DNA of 20,526 nucleotides from an uncultured Bacilli bacterium (GCA_944350405.1 CALVPC010000006.1:1-20526); one strand, 5' to 3'. Positions 8,407-15,936 are shown, counted from the stretch's first letter. Made by a program: numbers and translations. Notes: generated by a model from the sequence alone, not told the origin.

Positions 8407-8802
8407 ATGAAAAAGAAAACAGTAGTAGCTACAACAGTAGGCTTAGCGGTAGGAACAGGTTTAGGAATGATGTATGCTCCTAAAAAAGGAAAAGAATTAA
8501 GACAAGATATTAAAAAAGAATTAAAAATAGTGCTAGATAAAATCAAAAAAATGGATGTAAAAGACATGACTATGTCATTAGAAAAGAAAATACACAAAAT
8601 TGAAAAAGATTTAGAAGCATTAGATAAAGAAAAAGTAAAGAAAAAAGCAGAGAAAAAAGCCCAAGAAATAAAAAATCAAATTGAAGACTTAATAAATACT
8701 GCAAAAGAAAAGAAAGATACGTTAATTGAAGATGCTGCTAATGAATTAAAAGAAAAAGCTACTAAAGTTACAAAACAAATATTAAACAAATTAGAAGATT
8801 AA
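8407..8802 (+). CDS. YtxH-family envelope/stress protein
   Basis: The protein has 131 residues. The N-terminal hydrophobic segment with small residues (VATTVGLAVGTGLGMMYAP, about 6-24) followed by PKKGKELRQDI is the signature of the YtxH family. The remainder is a highly charged, Lys/Glu-rich helix likely to form a coiled coil. Members are small membrane-tethered proteins associated with general stress in Bacillus; the molecular function is not known. It begins with MKKK and has a good ribosome binding site, TGGAGGGA. It is the first of two small membrane-protein genes here; the second starts at 8959 from its own promoter. Confidence 0.8.
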   Translation: MKKKTVVATTVGLAVGTGLGMMYAPKKGKELRQDIKKELKIVLDKIKKMDVKDMTMSLEKKIHKIEKDLEALDKEKVKKKAEKKAQEIKNQIEDLINTAKEKKDTLIEDAANELKEKATKVTKQILNKLED

Positions 8803-8813
8803 CACAAAAGACT

Positions 8814-8871
8814 AGTCTCATTGCTAAATTTATCATGAGATTATGTAAAAAGTGTTAATCTTTTTACATAA
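8814..8871 (+). repeat. Two adjacent hairpins between ytxH-like gene and small peptide gene
   Basis: The first has AGTCTCAT (8814-8821) pairing with ATGAGATT (8835-8842) with one wobble. The second is a perfect 12-bp stem, 8841-8852 with 8860-8871, loop of seven, with A5 and T5 tracts inside the stem. The second may act as a terminator for the YtxH gene, but no T-run follows the stem. The two stems share bases 8841-8842. Confidence 0.55.
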
Positions 8872-8894
8872 TTAGTAAAAAAATAAAAATAAAA

Positions 8895-8929
8895 TTGTTT
8901 ATTATAAATAATATGTTATATAATAAACA
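8895..8929 (+). promoter_or_regulatory. Promoter within a perfect 11-bp inverted repeat (possible operator)
   Basis: TTGTTT (8895-8900) and TATAAT (8919-8924) are 18 bp apart. TGTTTATTATA at 8896-8906 is repeated inverted without a mismatch at 8919-8929, with a 12-bp spacer, so one arm covers the -35 and the other the -10. The arm centres are 23 bp apart, about two helical turns. This is the geometry of a dimeric repressor site, though AT-rich sequence makes palindromes commoner. Confidence 0.6.
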
Positions 8930-8958
8930 TGTAAGTGTATAATAAGGAGGATTTATAT

Positions 8959-9039
8959 ATGGTACAATGGATATTATTAGGAGTATTAGTCTTAGTTGCA
9001 GTATTAGCATTAATAATTAGCAACAAAAAACAAAAATAA
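8959..9039 (+). CDS. 26-residue single-span membrane peptide
   Basis: The frame ATG 8959 to TAA 9039 encodes 26 residues: MVQW, then an uninterrupted hydrophobic run (ILLGVLVLVAVLALII), then SNKKQK. This is one transmembrane helix with a short basic cytoplasmic tail. A perfect AAGGAGG (8944-8950) lies eight bases upstream, a good promoter lies just before that, and a terminator overlaps the stop codon, so this is a complete monocistronic unit. I do not recognise a family. The shape fits small membrane regulators or type I toxin-like peptides; the sequence does not decide between them, and no antisense RNA promoter is obvious. Confidence 0.75.
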   Translation: MVQWILLGVLVLVAVLALIISNKKQK

Positions 9040-9057
9040 AGACCAAAAGGTCTTTTT
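9038..9057 (+). terminator. Terminator shared by the small peptide gene and the converging Fic gene
   Basis: AAAGACC and GGTCTTT flank an AAAA loop, followed by TT. On the minus strand the stem is followed by ATTTTTG, so it can serve the converging gene too. Confidence 0.85.
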
Positions 9058-9069
9058 CTATGTATTTAT

Positions 9070-9990
9070 TTATCTAACTCTAATTTTATGCAAATTATCA
9101 GTAGGATCGCTTTCCAATCTTTCTTTAACTTTTATAATTCTTTGCATAACATCATCCATATCATTTATCATACTCTCATTCATAAATAATTGCTCATCGT
9201 ACATATTAAGAATAAAATTAAACCATTCATTTATCATTTTATTGTTATCGTGATCCAAATCAAAATATATACTATCTAAAATATTAACATATGTAATTAA
9301 ATTTACATTTATGCTTTTTGATAAGTTCACTGGAGAAATTTTTAGATTCATATTATATAGTTTATTAAGAACTTCTGTAAATTTTATATTATGCAAATAA
9401 CGTGCTGTTCTACCATTACCATCTGTATAAGGATGAATTTTTATAAATAAAAGATGAATTAATGCACTTTTTAAAAAAGGATTAGAATCAATTACAGAAA
9501 CACCATTAGATTTATATACCTGGATAAAATCATCCATAAATTTTTTTACATCTTGTGGCTGAACACCATACCAAAAAATTTCTTTAACTTGATTATCTAT
9601 ATAACTAACTTCAACCTCAGTTTTTCGGTAACTACCAGCATTATCATAATTTTTTTGATCTTTCATAATAAATTTATGTATATCATGAATTCTATTATGA
9701 CTTATATTAAGCCTATCAAAAAATAAATCCCTTACGCTAAGATCAAATCTAGAAAATATATGATTGACTACATAATGATTATTTTTAATCTCTTCATAAG
9801 CTAAACTTATCCAAAAATATAAAACAAATTCATCATCATAATTAGATAGTTTTTTAAAATATTCATCAAATTTTAAACTAGTCTCTTGCATATGAAGAAG
9901 AACATCAGAATCAATATGTATTTTATCCATAAAATCAAATAGATTAAAGTATGTTATTTTATTTGCAGTATCATGCTTGATTATATTCAT
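9070..9990 (-). CDS. Fic-domain protein (probable AMP-transferase)
   Basis: This 306-residue protein has the complete Fic core H186-PYTDGNGRTAR, which in the family transfers AMP (or another phosphate-linked group) to a hydroxyl on a target protein. His186 is the base, Asp190 binds Mg and the Gly/Arg residues bind the nucleotide. The likely target-docking flap is near GSYRKTEVEVSY (119-130). The N-terminal helix where (S/T)xxxE(G/N) usually inhibits the active site reads N71-HYV-V75-N76 here, so the inhibitory Glu appears absent. GAGGTGAT lies correctly before the ATG. It is the only clear minus-strand gene, read opposite to its neighbours. No small antitoxin gene is next to it. The target is unknown. 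Confidence 0.88.
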   Translation of the reverse strand: MNIIKHDTANKITYFNLFDFMDKIHIDSDVLLHMQETSLKFDEYFKKLSNYDDEFVLYFWISLAYEEIKNNHYVVNHIFSRFDLSVRDLFFDRLNISHNRIHDIHKFIMKDQKNYDNAGSYRKTEVEVSYIDNQVKEIFWYGVQPQDVKKFMDDFIQVYKSNGVSVIDSNPFLKSALIHLLFIKIHPYTDGNGRTARYLHNIKFTEVLNKLYNMNLKISPVNLSKSINVNLITYVNILDSIYFDLDHDNNKMINEWFNFILNMYDEQLFMNESMINDMDDVMQRIIKVKERLESDPTDNLHKIRVR

Positions 9991-10011
9991 ATAATCACCT
10001 CACAGGCTCAT

Positions 10012-10017
10012 ATTATA
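10012..10017 (-). promoter_or_regulatory. Extended -10 of the Fic gene promoter
   Basis: Read on the minus strand, TGTTATAAT contains an extended -10. The -35 (TTTTCT at 10040-10035) is poor. The + strand start at 10118 shares this 127-base divergent region. Confidence 0.4.
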
Positions 10018-10117
10018 ACATAAATAGCAATAAAAGAAAATAATACCTTTATTTTAATTGTAAAATATATTGATTCATGATATATTTAAAAAAAGTTGAA
10101 AGTATTGGTGATGTAAA

Positions 10118-10918
10118 GTGAAATTAAATAGAATAAATCCATTAATAAAACAGGCATATAAAGAAAGTAAAAAAAGAACTTTTTTGGTATACTCCATTTT
10201 AAGAATTTTAGTAATAGTTTGTATGATATTACAAATTATAAACGGAAATTTTGAAAATGCTATACTTTGTTTATTTTCTCTTATTTTATTAGTTACTCCC
10301 TTTTTCATTCAAAAAGGATTTAAAATTACATTTCCCAATACTTTGGAAATAATAATTTTACTTTTTATTTTTGCTGCAGAAATTCTAGGAGAAATTCAAA
10401 ATTTCTATGGAATATTTCCCTTTTGGGATACCATGTTACACACAATAAATGGCTTTTTAGCTGCTGCTATTGGATTTTCTCTCATTAATTTACTAAATAA
10501 GAATAGTGAAAAATTCAACTTATCACCATTTTATCTGTGCCTAGTAGCATTTTGTTTTTCTATGACTATTGGAGTATTGTGGGAATTTTTTGAATTTGGT
10601 GTTGATAATATACTTAATAAAGATATGCAAAAAGATGTAGTAGTAGACAAAATATCTTCTGTAAATTTTGATGCTACCAAAACAAATAAATCTATTACTA
10701 TAACAGATATAGACCATACAGTATTATACGATAAAGATAATAATGAACTAATAACCATTGAAGATGGATATCTAGATATTGGAATAATAGATACTATGTC
10801 AGATTTATTAGTTAATTTTGTCGGAGCAACAATATTTTGTACATTTGGATATTTTTACTTAAAAACAAATGGAAAAAATAAATTTATATCATATTTCGTT
10901 CCAAGAAAAACGAATTAA
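10118..10918 (+). CDS. YjdF-like (DUF2238-type) integral membrane protein
   Basis: The protein has 266 residues and about six membrane segments. The conserved-looking pieces are FWDTMLHTINGF (about 106-117), LWEFFEFGVDNI and GIIDTMSDLLVNFVGA, which resemble the D-x-x-H, W-E-x-x-E-F and DTxxDL motifs of the YjdF/DUF2238 family; these acidic and His residues inside helices hint at metal or proton handling. Between the last two motifs is a soluble loop of about 50 residues containing repeated ITITD/ITIED-type segments. The start is GTG 10118 with GGTGAT before it; the nearby ATG at 10111 is followed at once by TAA. It begins the envelope operon. The function is unknown. Confidence 0.7.
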   Translation: MKLNRINPLIKQAYKESKKRTFLVYSILRILVIVCMILQIINGNFENAILCLFSLILLVTPFFIQKGFKITFPNTLEIIILLFIFAAEILGEIQNFYGIFPFWDTMLHTINGFLAAAIGFSLINLLNKNSEKFNLSPFYLCLVAFCFSMTIGVLWEFFEFGVDNILNKDMQKDVVVDKISSVNFDATKTNKSITITDIDHTVLYDKDNNELITIEDGYLDIGIIDTMSDLLVNFVGATIFCTFGYFYLKTNGKNKFISYFVPRKTN

Positions 10919-10937
10919 AAAGAAAGGAGTATAAAAA

Positions 10938-11588
10938 ATGAAAAAAAATATAAGTACCATATTTATAGGAATACTAATAATAGTATTAGGAGTAATATTT
11001 TTAGGAGACAGTTTAAACATTTGGAATGTACAAATTTTCTTTGATGGCTGGTGGACAGTATTTATTATAATACCTTCTATAATAGGATTATTAAAAAAAG
11101 AAGCATTAGCATCCTCATTTTTAGGCCTATCTATAGGAATACTTTTATTATTAGCATCCCAAGAAGTTATAAAATGGAATATGGTAGGAAAAATATTCAT
11201 TCCTATTATTCTAATAGTAATAGGCCTATTAATCATATTTAAACCAGGTACCAAAAAAATAGATAAAAAAAATCTTCCAGAATACATCGGATTATTTTCT
11301 AGTATAGAAGAAAAAGCAAATAAAAATTTTAAAGGTGCTAACTGTATAGCAATATTTGGAGGAGTAGAGTTGGATCTAAGAGATGTAGATATAAAAAGTG
11401 ATATATCTATTAATTGTACTACTATTTTTGGAGGAATAGATATAATTGCTCCAAAAAATGTAAATATTAAAACTTCAGGTATGCCAATATTTGGAGGAAT
11501 AGAAAACCAAAAAGAATCGAAAGAAGAATCTGCTCCAACCATATATATAAATTATGTATGTATATTTGCAGGAATAGATATTAAATAG
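10938..11588 (+). CDS. LiaF-like membrane protein with FGG-repeat domain
   Basis: The protein has 216 residues. Four membrane segments (about 5-25, 38-54, 57-74 and 85-103) form the LiaI/LiaF-like region. After them comes a soluble domain with a regular repeat: AIFGGVELD, TIFGGIDII, PIFGGIENQ and CIFAGIDIK, the beta-strand pattern of the LiaF/YvqF C-terminal domain. In Bacillus and Staphylococcus such proteins hold the cell-wall-stress sensor kinase inactive; no LiaRS-type kinase or regulator is present in this window. AAAGGAGT lies before the ATG and the gap to the previous gene is 19 bases. It stops with TAG eight bases before ydbS. Confidence 0.82.
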   Translation: MKKNISTIFIGILIIVLGVIFLGDSLNIWNVQIFFDGWWTVFIIIPSIIGLLKKEALASSFLGLSIGILLLLASQEVIKWNMVGKIFIPIILIVIGLLIIFKPGTKKIDKKNLPEYIGLFSSIEEKANKNFKGANCIAIFGGVELDLRDVDIKSDISINCTTIFGGIDIIAPKNVNIKTSGMPIFGGIENQKESKEESAPTIYINYVCIFAGIDIK

Positions 11589-11596
11589 GAGAAGTT

Positions 11597-12082
11597 ATGG
11601 AATATAAAAAATTATCAAAAAAAGCATTAAAATATATTTATACTAAGACTATAATATATAACATAATATTACTAATTATCATCATTTTTACTAATTATTA
11701 CTTTATAAAACCAAAAGATATTCCTATTGGAAATACAATCTTTATATTATTAATCATTTTTATTGTACTATATACAATTTTTATACCTTATATAACTTAT
11801 AATAGATATAGGTATAGTATAAATGAAGAAAGTATTGACATAAAAGAAGGCTACTTGTTTACTAAAAGAAACATTGTACCAATAGAAAGATTACATAAGT
11901 TTGAAATAAGTAAAGGTCCAATAGAAAAATCATTTAAAATAGAACGAATTATAGTAACTACAGCCGGAGGAGATGTAGCAATAAAATATTTAGAAGAAAG
12001 CGAAGCCGAACATATAACTGAAAGCCTGAAAAATATAATCAACAATTTAGTAAGGAAGCAAAAAAAAGATGATGATAAATAA
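11597..12082 (+). CDS. ydbS: bPH2-domain membrane protein, YdbS-like
   Basis: This 161-residue protein has two N-terminal membrane segments (about 18-36 and 46-66), then one bacterial PH (bPH2) domain. The typical run is 'YRYSINEESIDIKEGYLFTKRNIVPIERLHKFEI', where a stretch of 'v..G.l.....iPl.ri..v' is diagnostic. In B. subtilis the ydbS-ydbT pair is membrane-associated and has been linked to bacteriocin resistance. AGGAGAAG is just upstream. Its end overlaps ydbT by 14 bases, so the two are probably translated together and may form one complex. Confidence 0.85.
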   Translation: MEYKKLSKKALKYIYTKTIIYNIILLIIIIFTNYYFIKPKDIPIGNTIFILLIIFIVLYTIFIPYITYNRYRYSINEESIDIKEGYLFTKRNIVPIERLHKFEISKGPIEKSFKIERIIVTTAGGDVAIKYLEESEAEHITESLKNIINNLVRKQKKDDDK

Positions 12083-13556
12083 AAAATTTAGAAATCACAT
12101 ATCAGTAGTAGCAGAAGAAACCTGGAAAATAGTAGTATTTATTTTTGTTATTATATTCACAGCAGTAATAGATAATATTGAAAGTATTATAAATTATACT
12201 GAAACTAGTTCTATAGACATGATTTGGCTAACAATATCTTTACTGGCAATCTTATTAATCTTAGTTATTATAATAATTTGGAAACTTATAATTTGGGCAA
12301 AAACATATATATCTATTAATGAAACAAGCATTAATATTGAAACTAATACTATAATAAAAAGAAAAAATACTTTATTAATAAAGAATATATCTAATGTAAA
12401 TATAGAAAGAAATATCTTTGAACTTATAATAGGAACATCAAAATTAAAACTTGACACTAATACTTTATCTACCGCCGATAAAACAGATGTAAAAATAATA
12501 TTGAAAAAAAATGATGCTGAAAAATTACAAAGTTTTATTATGAATTTAATAACACAAGACAAAAAAGAAGAAATAGAAGAAGATTTACAAGAAAAAATAA
12601 AATATGATATAGAAAAACCAGAAAAAGATATTATACATCATGGAATTTTATCAATTCATATATTTTCTGTCATTGTTTTAATTATTAGTATTATCTTTGG
12701 AGCACAAATGATATTAGACTCATCATCAAGAATTATTGAAAAAGGTCTTATTGGAATTATATTTTCTATATTATTAATATTTATATTTTTCATTACCTCT
12801 TTATGGGATATAGTAAAAGGATTTATAAATTATTATGGATTTAAAATCAAACAAAATAAAGACAAACTATATATTAATTACGGACTTATAAAAAGAATAA
12901 ATTACACAGTACCTATAGATAAAATAAATGCTTTAGTTCTAAAACAATCTTTTCTTGGTAGAATCTCTAAAAATTATATGGCAGAAATAGTAAATATTGG
13001 AATTAATGATAATGAACAAAATAATCAAACATTTCTCTTGCCATATAACAAACAAGATGACTTATATAAAGAAATTAATAGATTATTACCAGATTATAAA
13101 ACAGTATTAAAAAGAAACATTAATAAACAACCTAAACGAGTATGGTTTATATGGATAATAAATATTGTTATATATTTTGTATTAACTATAGTAGGATATC
13201 TTCTTACTAAAAGCTATTTTACTGAATATAAAACATATATATTACTCGGAATTATAATTATAGGTATATTAATAATTGTACTTAAAATACTTAAATATAA
13301 TACTGAAGGTAGTATAATTGAAAACAAATATCTAATAATATCTAAAGGATATTTAGAAAAGAAAATTATATATATTCCATATGAAAAAATACAATTTTTA
13401 GAATTAAAGCAAAATATAATTGCTAAAAAACTAAAGATTCAAAAAGGCAATATCTACCTTTTAGCCTCATCTACTAATAGAATACAAAAAATTCCATATT
13501 TTGAAGAAAACAAAACAAACTTTATAAAACAAGTACTTTTAAAAAAACATAAATAA
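12069..13556 (+). CDS. ydbT: bPH2-domain membrane protein, YdbT-like
   Basis: This 495-residue protein contains three bPH2 modules, each after a pair of membrane segments. The modules start near TYISINETSINIETNT (about 77-92), FKIKQNKDKLYINYGLIKRI (about 257-276, with VPIDKINALVLKQ after it) and GSIIENKYLIISKGYLEKKI, where IPYEKIQFLELKQ repeats the second module's pattern. This is the YdbT layout. Two ATGs (12069 and 12072) are possible starts; AAGGAAG at 12053 fits either. The gene sits in the same operon as ydbS and the LiaF-like gene, which points to envelope defence or homeostasis. Confidence 0.85.
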   Translation: MMINKKFRNHISVVAEETWKIVVFIFVIIFTAVIDNIESIINYTETSSIDMIWLTISLLAILLILVIIIIWKLIIWAKTYISINETSINIETNTIIKRKNTLLIKNISNVNIERNIFELIIGTSKLKLDTNTLSTADKTDVKIILKKNDAEKLQSFIMNLITQDKKEEIEEDLQEKIKYDIEKPEKDIIHHGILSIHIFSVIVLIISIIFGAQMILDSSSRIIEKGLIGIIFSILLIFIFFITSLWDIVKGFINYYGFKIKQNKDKLYINYGLIKRINYTVPIDKINALVLKQSFLGRISKNYMAEIVNIGINDNEQNNQTFLLPYNKQDDLYKEINRLLPDYKTVLKRNINKQPKRVWFIWIINIVIYFVLTIVGYLLTKSYFTEYKTYILLGIIIIGILIIVLKILKYNTEGSIIENKYLIISKGYLEKKIIYIPYEKIQFLELKQNIIAKKLKIQKGNIYLLASSTNRIQKIPYFEENKTNFIKQVLLKKHK

Positions 13557-13564
13557 GTAGTAAA

Positions 13565-14221
13565 ATGCAATTAGAATCGTTAAATAAAAAATATGATAAA
13601 CTTCAAAAAAAATATGGAGCTAAAGAATTAGATTCAATATATAATGGAGGGTGTACGGACAATCCTGATATTTGTTTTGTTTTTATGAATCCAACTGGAA
13701 GAAATATTGCTTCTAATAAAGAGTGGGAAGGATTGAAAGCTCCCTGGATTGGAACAAAAAATATTTGGGATCTATTTTTTAAAATAGGCTTGTTAGAAGA
13801 AAACATATATAAAAAAATAAAAAGGTTAAAAAGTCGCGAATGGACGCCAAAGTTTGCCACAGAAGTATATAATAGTGTAGAAAAACACAAATATTTTATA
13901 ACTAATCTAGGTAAATGTACTCAACTAGATGCTAGACCCCTTCCTGATTCAGTATATTTAGAATATTTAGAATTGCTAAAAAAAGAAATATCTATAGTTC
14001 AACCTAAAATTATTATTTTATTTGGCAATCAAGTAAGTTCAATAGTATTAAATAAGAAAATATCTGTATCTCAAGTAAGAAAAACATGTTTTGAAGAGGT
14101 AATAGATAGAAAAAAATATAAATTTTATTCAGTATATTATCCAGTAGGTAATGGTAGATTTAATATAGATAAGTCAATTGAAGATATAAAGTGGATTATA
14201 GAAAATGAATTAGTTAAATAA
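13565..14221 (+). CDS. Uracil-DNA-glycosylase-superfamily protein
   Basis: The protein has 218 residues. The glycosylase fold is suggested by FVFMNPTGRN (about 38-47) then APWIGTKNIWDLF (about 59-71), matching the family 4-like 'G-x-P-G ... G-R-P-F-x-G' order; by FITNLGKCTQ (about 111-120); and by PKIIILFGNQVSSIVL (about 153-168). Near the end, where HPS-type residues are expected, it reads VYYPVGNGRF. Substrate and activity are therefore uncertain. It starts eight bases after ydbT with no clear ribosome binding site, which suggests coupling to it. It is the last gene of the operon and an unexpected partner for envelope genes. Confidence 0.65.
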   Translation: MQLESLNKKYDKLQKKYGAKELDSIYNGGCTDNPDICFVFMNPTGRNIASNKEWEGLKAPWIGTKNIWDLFFKIGLLEENIYKKIKRLKSREWTPKFATEVYNSVEKHKYFITNLGKCTQLDARPLPDSVYLEYLELLKKEISIVQPKIIILFGNQVSSIVLNKKISVSQVRKTCFEEVIDRKKYKFYSVYYPVGNGRFNIDKSIEDIKWIIENELVK

Positions 14222-14277
14222 AAATGAAAAATATAGATCAATTTGTGGTATAAACTATATTAGAAAGGAATGATATT

Positions 14278-15162
14278 ATGGGAAAATCAAAAGTATATTT
14301 TATTAAAAATATTACCCCAGAAAACATTATCAAAATCTATGATACTATAGGGAAAAAATTAGAAGGTAAAGTAGCAGTAAAATTACATTCTGGTGAAAAG
14401 GGAAATCAGAATTATTTAAGACCTGAATTCGTTCAGGATATTGTAAAATATGTAAATGGTACAGTAGTTGAATGTAATACTGCATATGAAGGAGCAAGAA
14501 ATACTACAGAAAAGCATCGTAAATTAATAGAAGAACATGAATGGACAAAATATTTTCCATTTGATCTATTAGATGCAGAAGGGCCAGACATGGTGCTAGA
14601 TATTCCAAATGGGAAAGTTTTAAAGAAAAATTATGTAGGAAAAAATTTAGCAAAATATAATTCTTTACTAGTTATATCTCATTTTAAAGGTCATGCAATG
14701 GGAGGATATGGTGGCGCTCTAAAACAATTATCTATTGGCTGCGCTTCATCAGCTGGTAAGACACTAATACATACAGCAGGAGTAACAGATAATCAATATG
14801 AACTATTTAACAATTTACCAGAACAAGATAAATTTTTAGAGGCTATGGCTGATGCAGCTTCAAGCGTCGTAGAATATTTCAAAGGTAATGCAGTTTATAT
14901 AAATGTTATGAAAAATATTTCAATAGATTGTGATTGTGATGGTAATGCCTCAGCTCCTTGTATGAAAGATATTGGAATTTTAGCAAGTCTAGATCCAGTA
15001 GCAGTAGATCAAGCTTGTTTAGATTTAATTTACAATTCATCAGATCCAGGAAAAGAACCATTAATAAATAGAATCGAATCGCTTCATGGAGTTCATACAG
15101 TTGAAGCTTCAGCAGAACTTGGTTTTGGTACTAGAGAATACGAATTAATAGAGATAGATTAA
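14278..15162 (+). CDS. DUF362-family protein
   Basis: The protein has 294 residues. KVAVKLHSGEKGN (about 31-43), SHFKGHAMGGYGGALKQLSIGCASSAGK (GCAS at about 158-161) and DCDCDGNASAPCMKDIG followed by LASLDPVAVDQACLDLI are the DUF362 signatures. Many family members carry ferredoxin domains and are thought to handle redox or iron-sulfur chemistry; no CxxCxxC ferredoxin is present here, but the C-x-C...P-C cluster could bind a metal. AGAAAGGAATG precedes the ATG. Its third codon positions look less AT-rich than its neighbours, as in well-expressed genes; this is an impression, not a count. The 98 bases after it hold the next gene's promoter. Confidence 0.85.
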   Translation: MGKSKVYFIKNITPENIIKIYDTIGKKLEGKVAVKLHSGEKGNQNYLRPEFVQDIVKYVNGTVVECNTAYEGARNTTEKHRKLIEEHEWTKYFPFDLLDAEGPDMVLDIPNGKVLKKNYVGKNLAKYNSLLVISHFKGHAMGGYGGALKQLSIGCASSAGKTLIHTAGVTDNQYELFNNLPEQDKFLEAMADAASSVVEYFKGNAVYINVMKNISIDCDCDGNASAPCMKDIGILASLDPVAVDQACLDLIYNSSDPGKEPLINRIESLHGVHTVEASAELGFGTREYELIEID

Positions 15163-15210
15163 TTTAATATAATAATAAAATATAAATTAATAAATATAAT
15201 TTATAGAAAC

Positions 15211-15238
15211 TTGCTATTTTTAAATTTCTTGCTATAAT
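15211..15238 (+). promoter_or_regulatory. Promoter of the YehR-like lipoprotein
   Basis: TTGCTA (15211-15216) and TATAAT (15233-15238) with a 16-bp spacer. AAAGGTGG and the ATG at 15261 follow. Confidence 0.65.
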
Positions 15239-15260
15239 AAAAATAGAAAGGTGGATTAGA

Positions 15261-15719
15261 ATGAAAAAAAGAATTATATTAGTTTGTCTATTGGTTGTAA
15301 CTTTAGGATTAACTGGATGTGGAACAGATGAAGTAAAAGAACTAAATTGTAGCAGAACTGCTACAATAGCTGAAGGAGTAGATGTAGATTTTTCTTACAA
15401 AGTAACATATAAAGGAGATTATGTTGAATTAGTAGAAACAGAAGAAAAAGTTATTTCTGATGATACAGATGTCCTAGAAACATATAAAACTAGTATTGAA
15501 AGTATTTATTCTCCATATAAAAATGTTGAACACTATGAATATAATGTAGATATTTCTGGAAATACTTTAACTAGTACAACTAAAATTGATTATTCAAAAA
15601 TAGACACTGATCAATTAATCGAAATTGATTCTGCTAATGGTACTTTGATTAAAGATGGAAAAATTAATATAGAAGACATAAGATCTGCATATGAATCAGT
15701 CGGAGCAACATGCGAATAA
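15261..15719 (+). CDS. YehR-like (DUF1307) lipoprotein
   Basis: This 152-residue lipoprotein has the signal MKKRIILVCLLVVTLGLTGC with the lipobox LTGC and lipidated C20. The mature part has the DUF1307/YehR pattern: a two-strand start ending in VTYKGDYVELVETE, a mid section SIYSPYKNVEHYEY, YSKIDTDQL and a terminal SAYESVGATCE. Length and layout match E. coli YehR (153 residues), an outer-surface lipoprotein of unknown function. The mature region also has Cys at 30 and near the end (151), which could form a disulfide. It has its own promoter and terminator, so it is a single-gene unit. Confidence 0.8.
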   Translation: MKKRIILVCLLVVTLGLTGCGTDEVKELNCSRTATIAEGVDVDFSYKVTYKGDYVELVETEEKVISDDTDVLETYKTSIESIYSPYKNVEHYEYNVDISGNTLTSTTKIDYSKIDTDQLIEIDSANGTLIKDGKINIEDIRSAYESVGATCE

Positions 15720-15742
15720 AATAAACGTATAAAAAAGAATAG

Positions 15743-15774
15743 AACCATTTCTAGAATATAGAAAAGGTTTTTTT
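15743..15774 (+). terminator. Terminator of the YehR-like lipoprotein gene
   Basis: AACCATTTCTA pairs with TAGAAAAGGTT with one mismatch, loop of five, and runs into T7. Confidence 0.85.
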
Positions 15775-15781
15775 AATAATA

Positions 15782-15858
15782 GAAAATACTTTATGATTAA
15801 CCATAAAGTATTTTCAGACTGTTGACAAAGTAAATTATGTTAATAGTCTTTTCTTTTT
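15782..15858. repeat. Perfect 14-bp inverted repeat and adjoining hairpin; possible IS1182 end
   Basis: GAAAATACTTTATG (15782-15795) is repeated inverted at 15802-15815 without a mismatch, loop of six. It is immediately followed by AGACTGTTGACA (15816-15827), which pairs with TGTTAATAGTCT (15838-15849) through two G-T wobbles and is followed by TTTTCTTTTT. From memory, GACTGTTGACAA next to a hairpin is typical of IS1182-family ends; I could not check this here. Confidence 0.5.
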
Positions 15859-15883
15859 ATAAAATTTATAATATAATTAATAT

Positions 15884-15936
15884 GTAAGGATGCTTTATTT
15901 TAACCAAATCACAAAGCTTATAATCCTTACTTTTTT
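15884..15936 (+). terminator. Terminator-like hairpin upstream of the transposase/sirtuin chimera
   Basis: GTAAGGAT (15884-15891) pairs with ATCCTTAC (15923-15930), helped by GCTTT/AAAGC inside, followed by six T. It overlaps the -35 of the next promoter. Confidence 0.55.

Noticed and set aside
10889..11542. 217-codon open frame on the minus strand over the LiaF-like gene
   Set aside because: The plus-strand frame has family motifs, FGG repeats and a good ribosome binding site; the antisense protein shows none of these.
12194..12562. 122-codon minus-strand frame inside ydbT
   Set aside because: Lies antisense to a recognisable bPH2 gene, with no ribosome binding site or family motif.
15182..15204. 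Perfect 8-bp inverted repeat after the DUF362 gene
   Set aside because: Made only of A and T with no T-run; expected by chance in such DNA.
15838..15888. 16-codon frame within the hairpin region
   Set aside because: No ribosome binding site, and its bases are explained by the terminator and IS-end structures.
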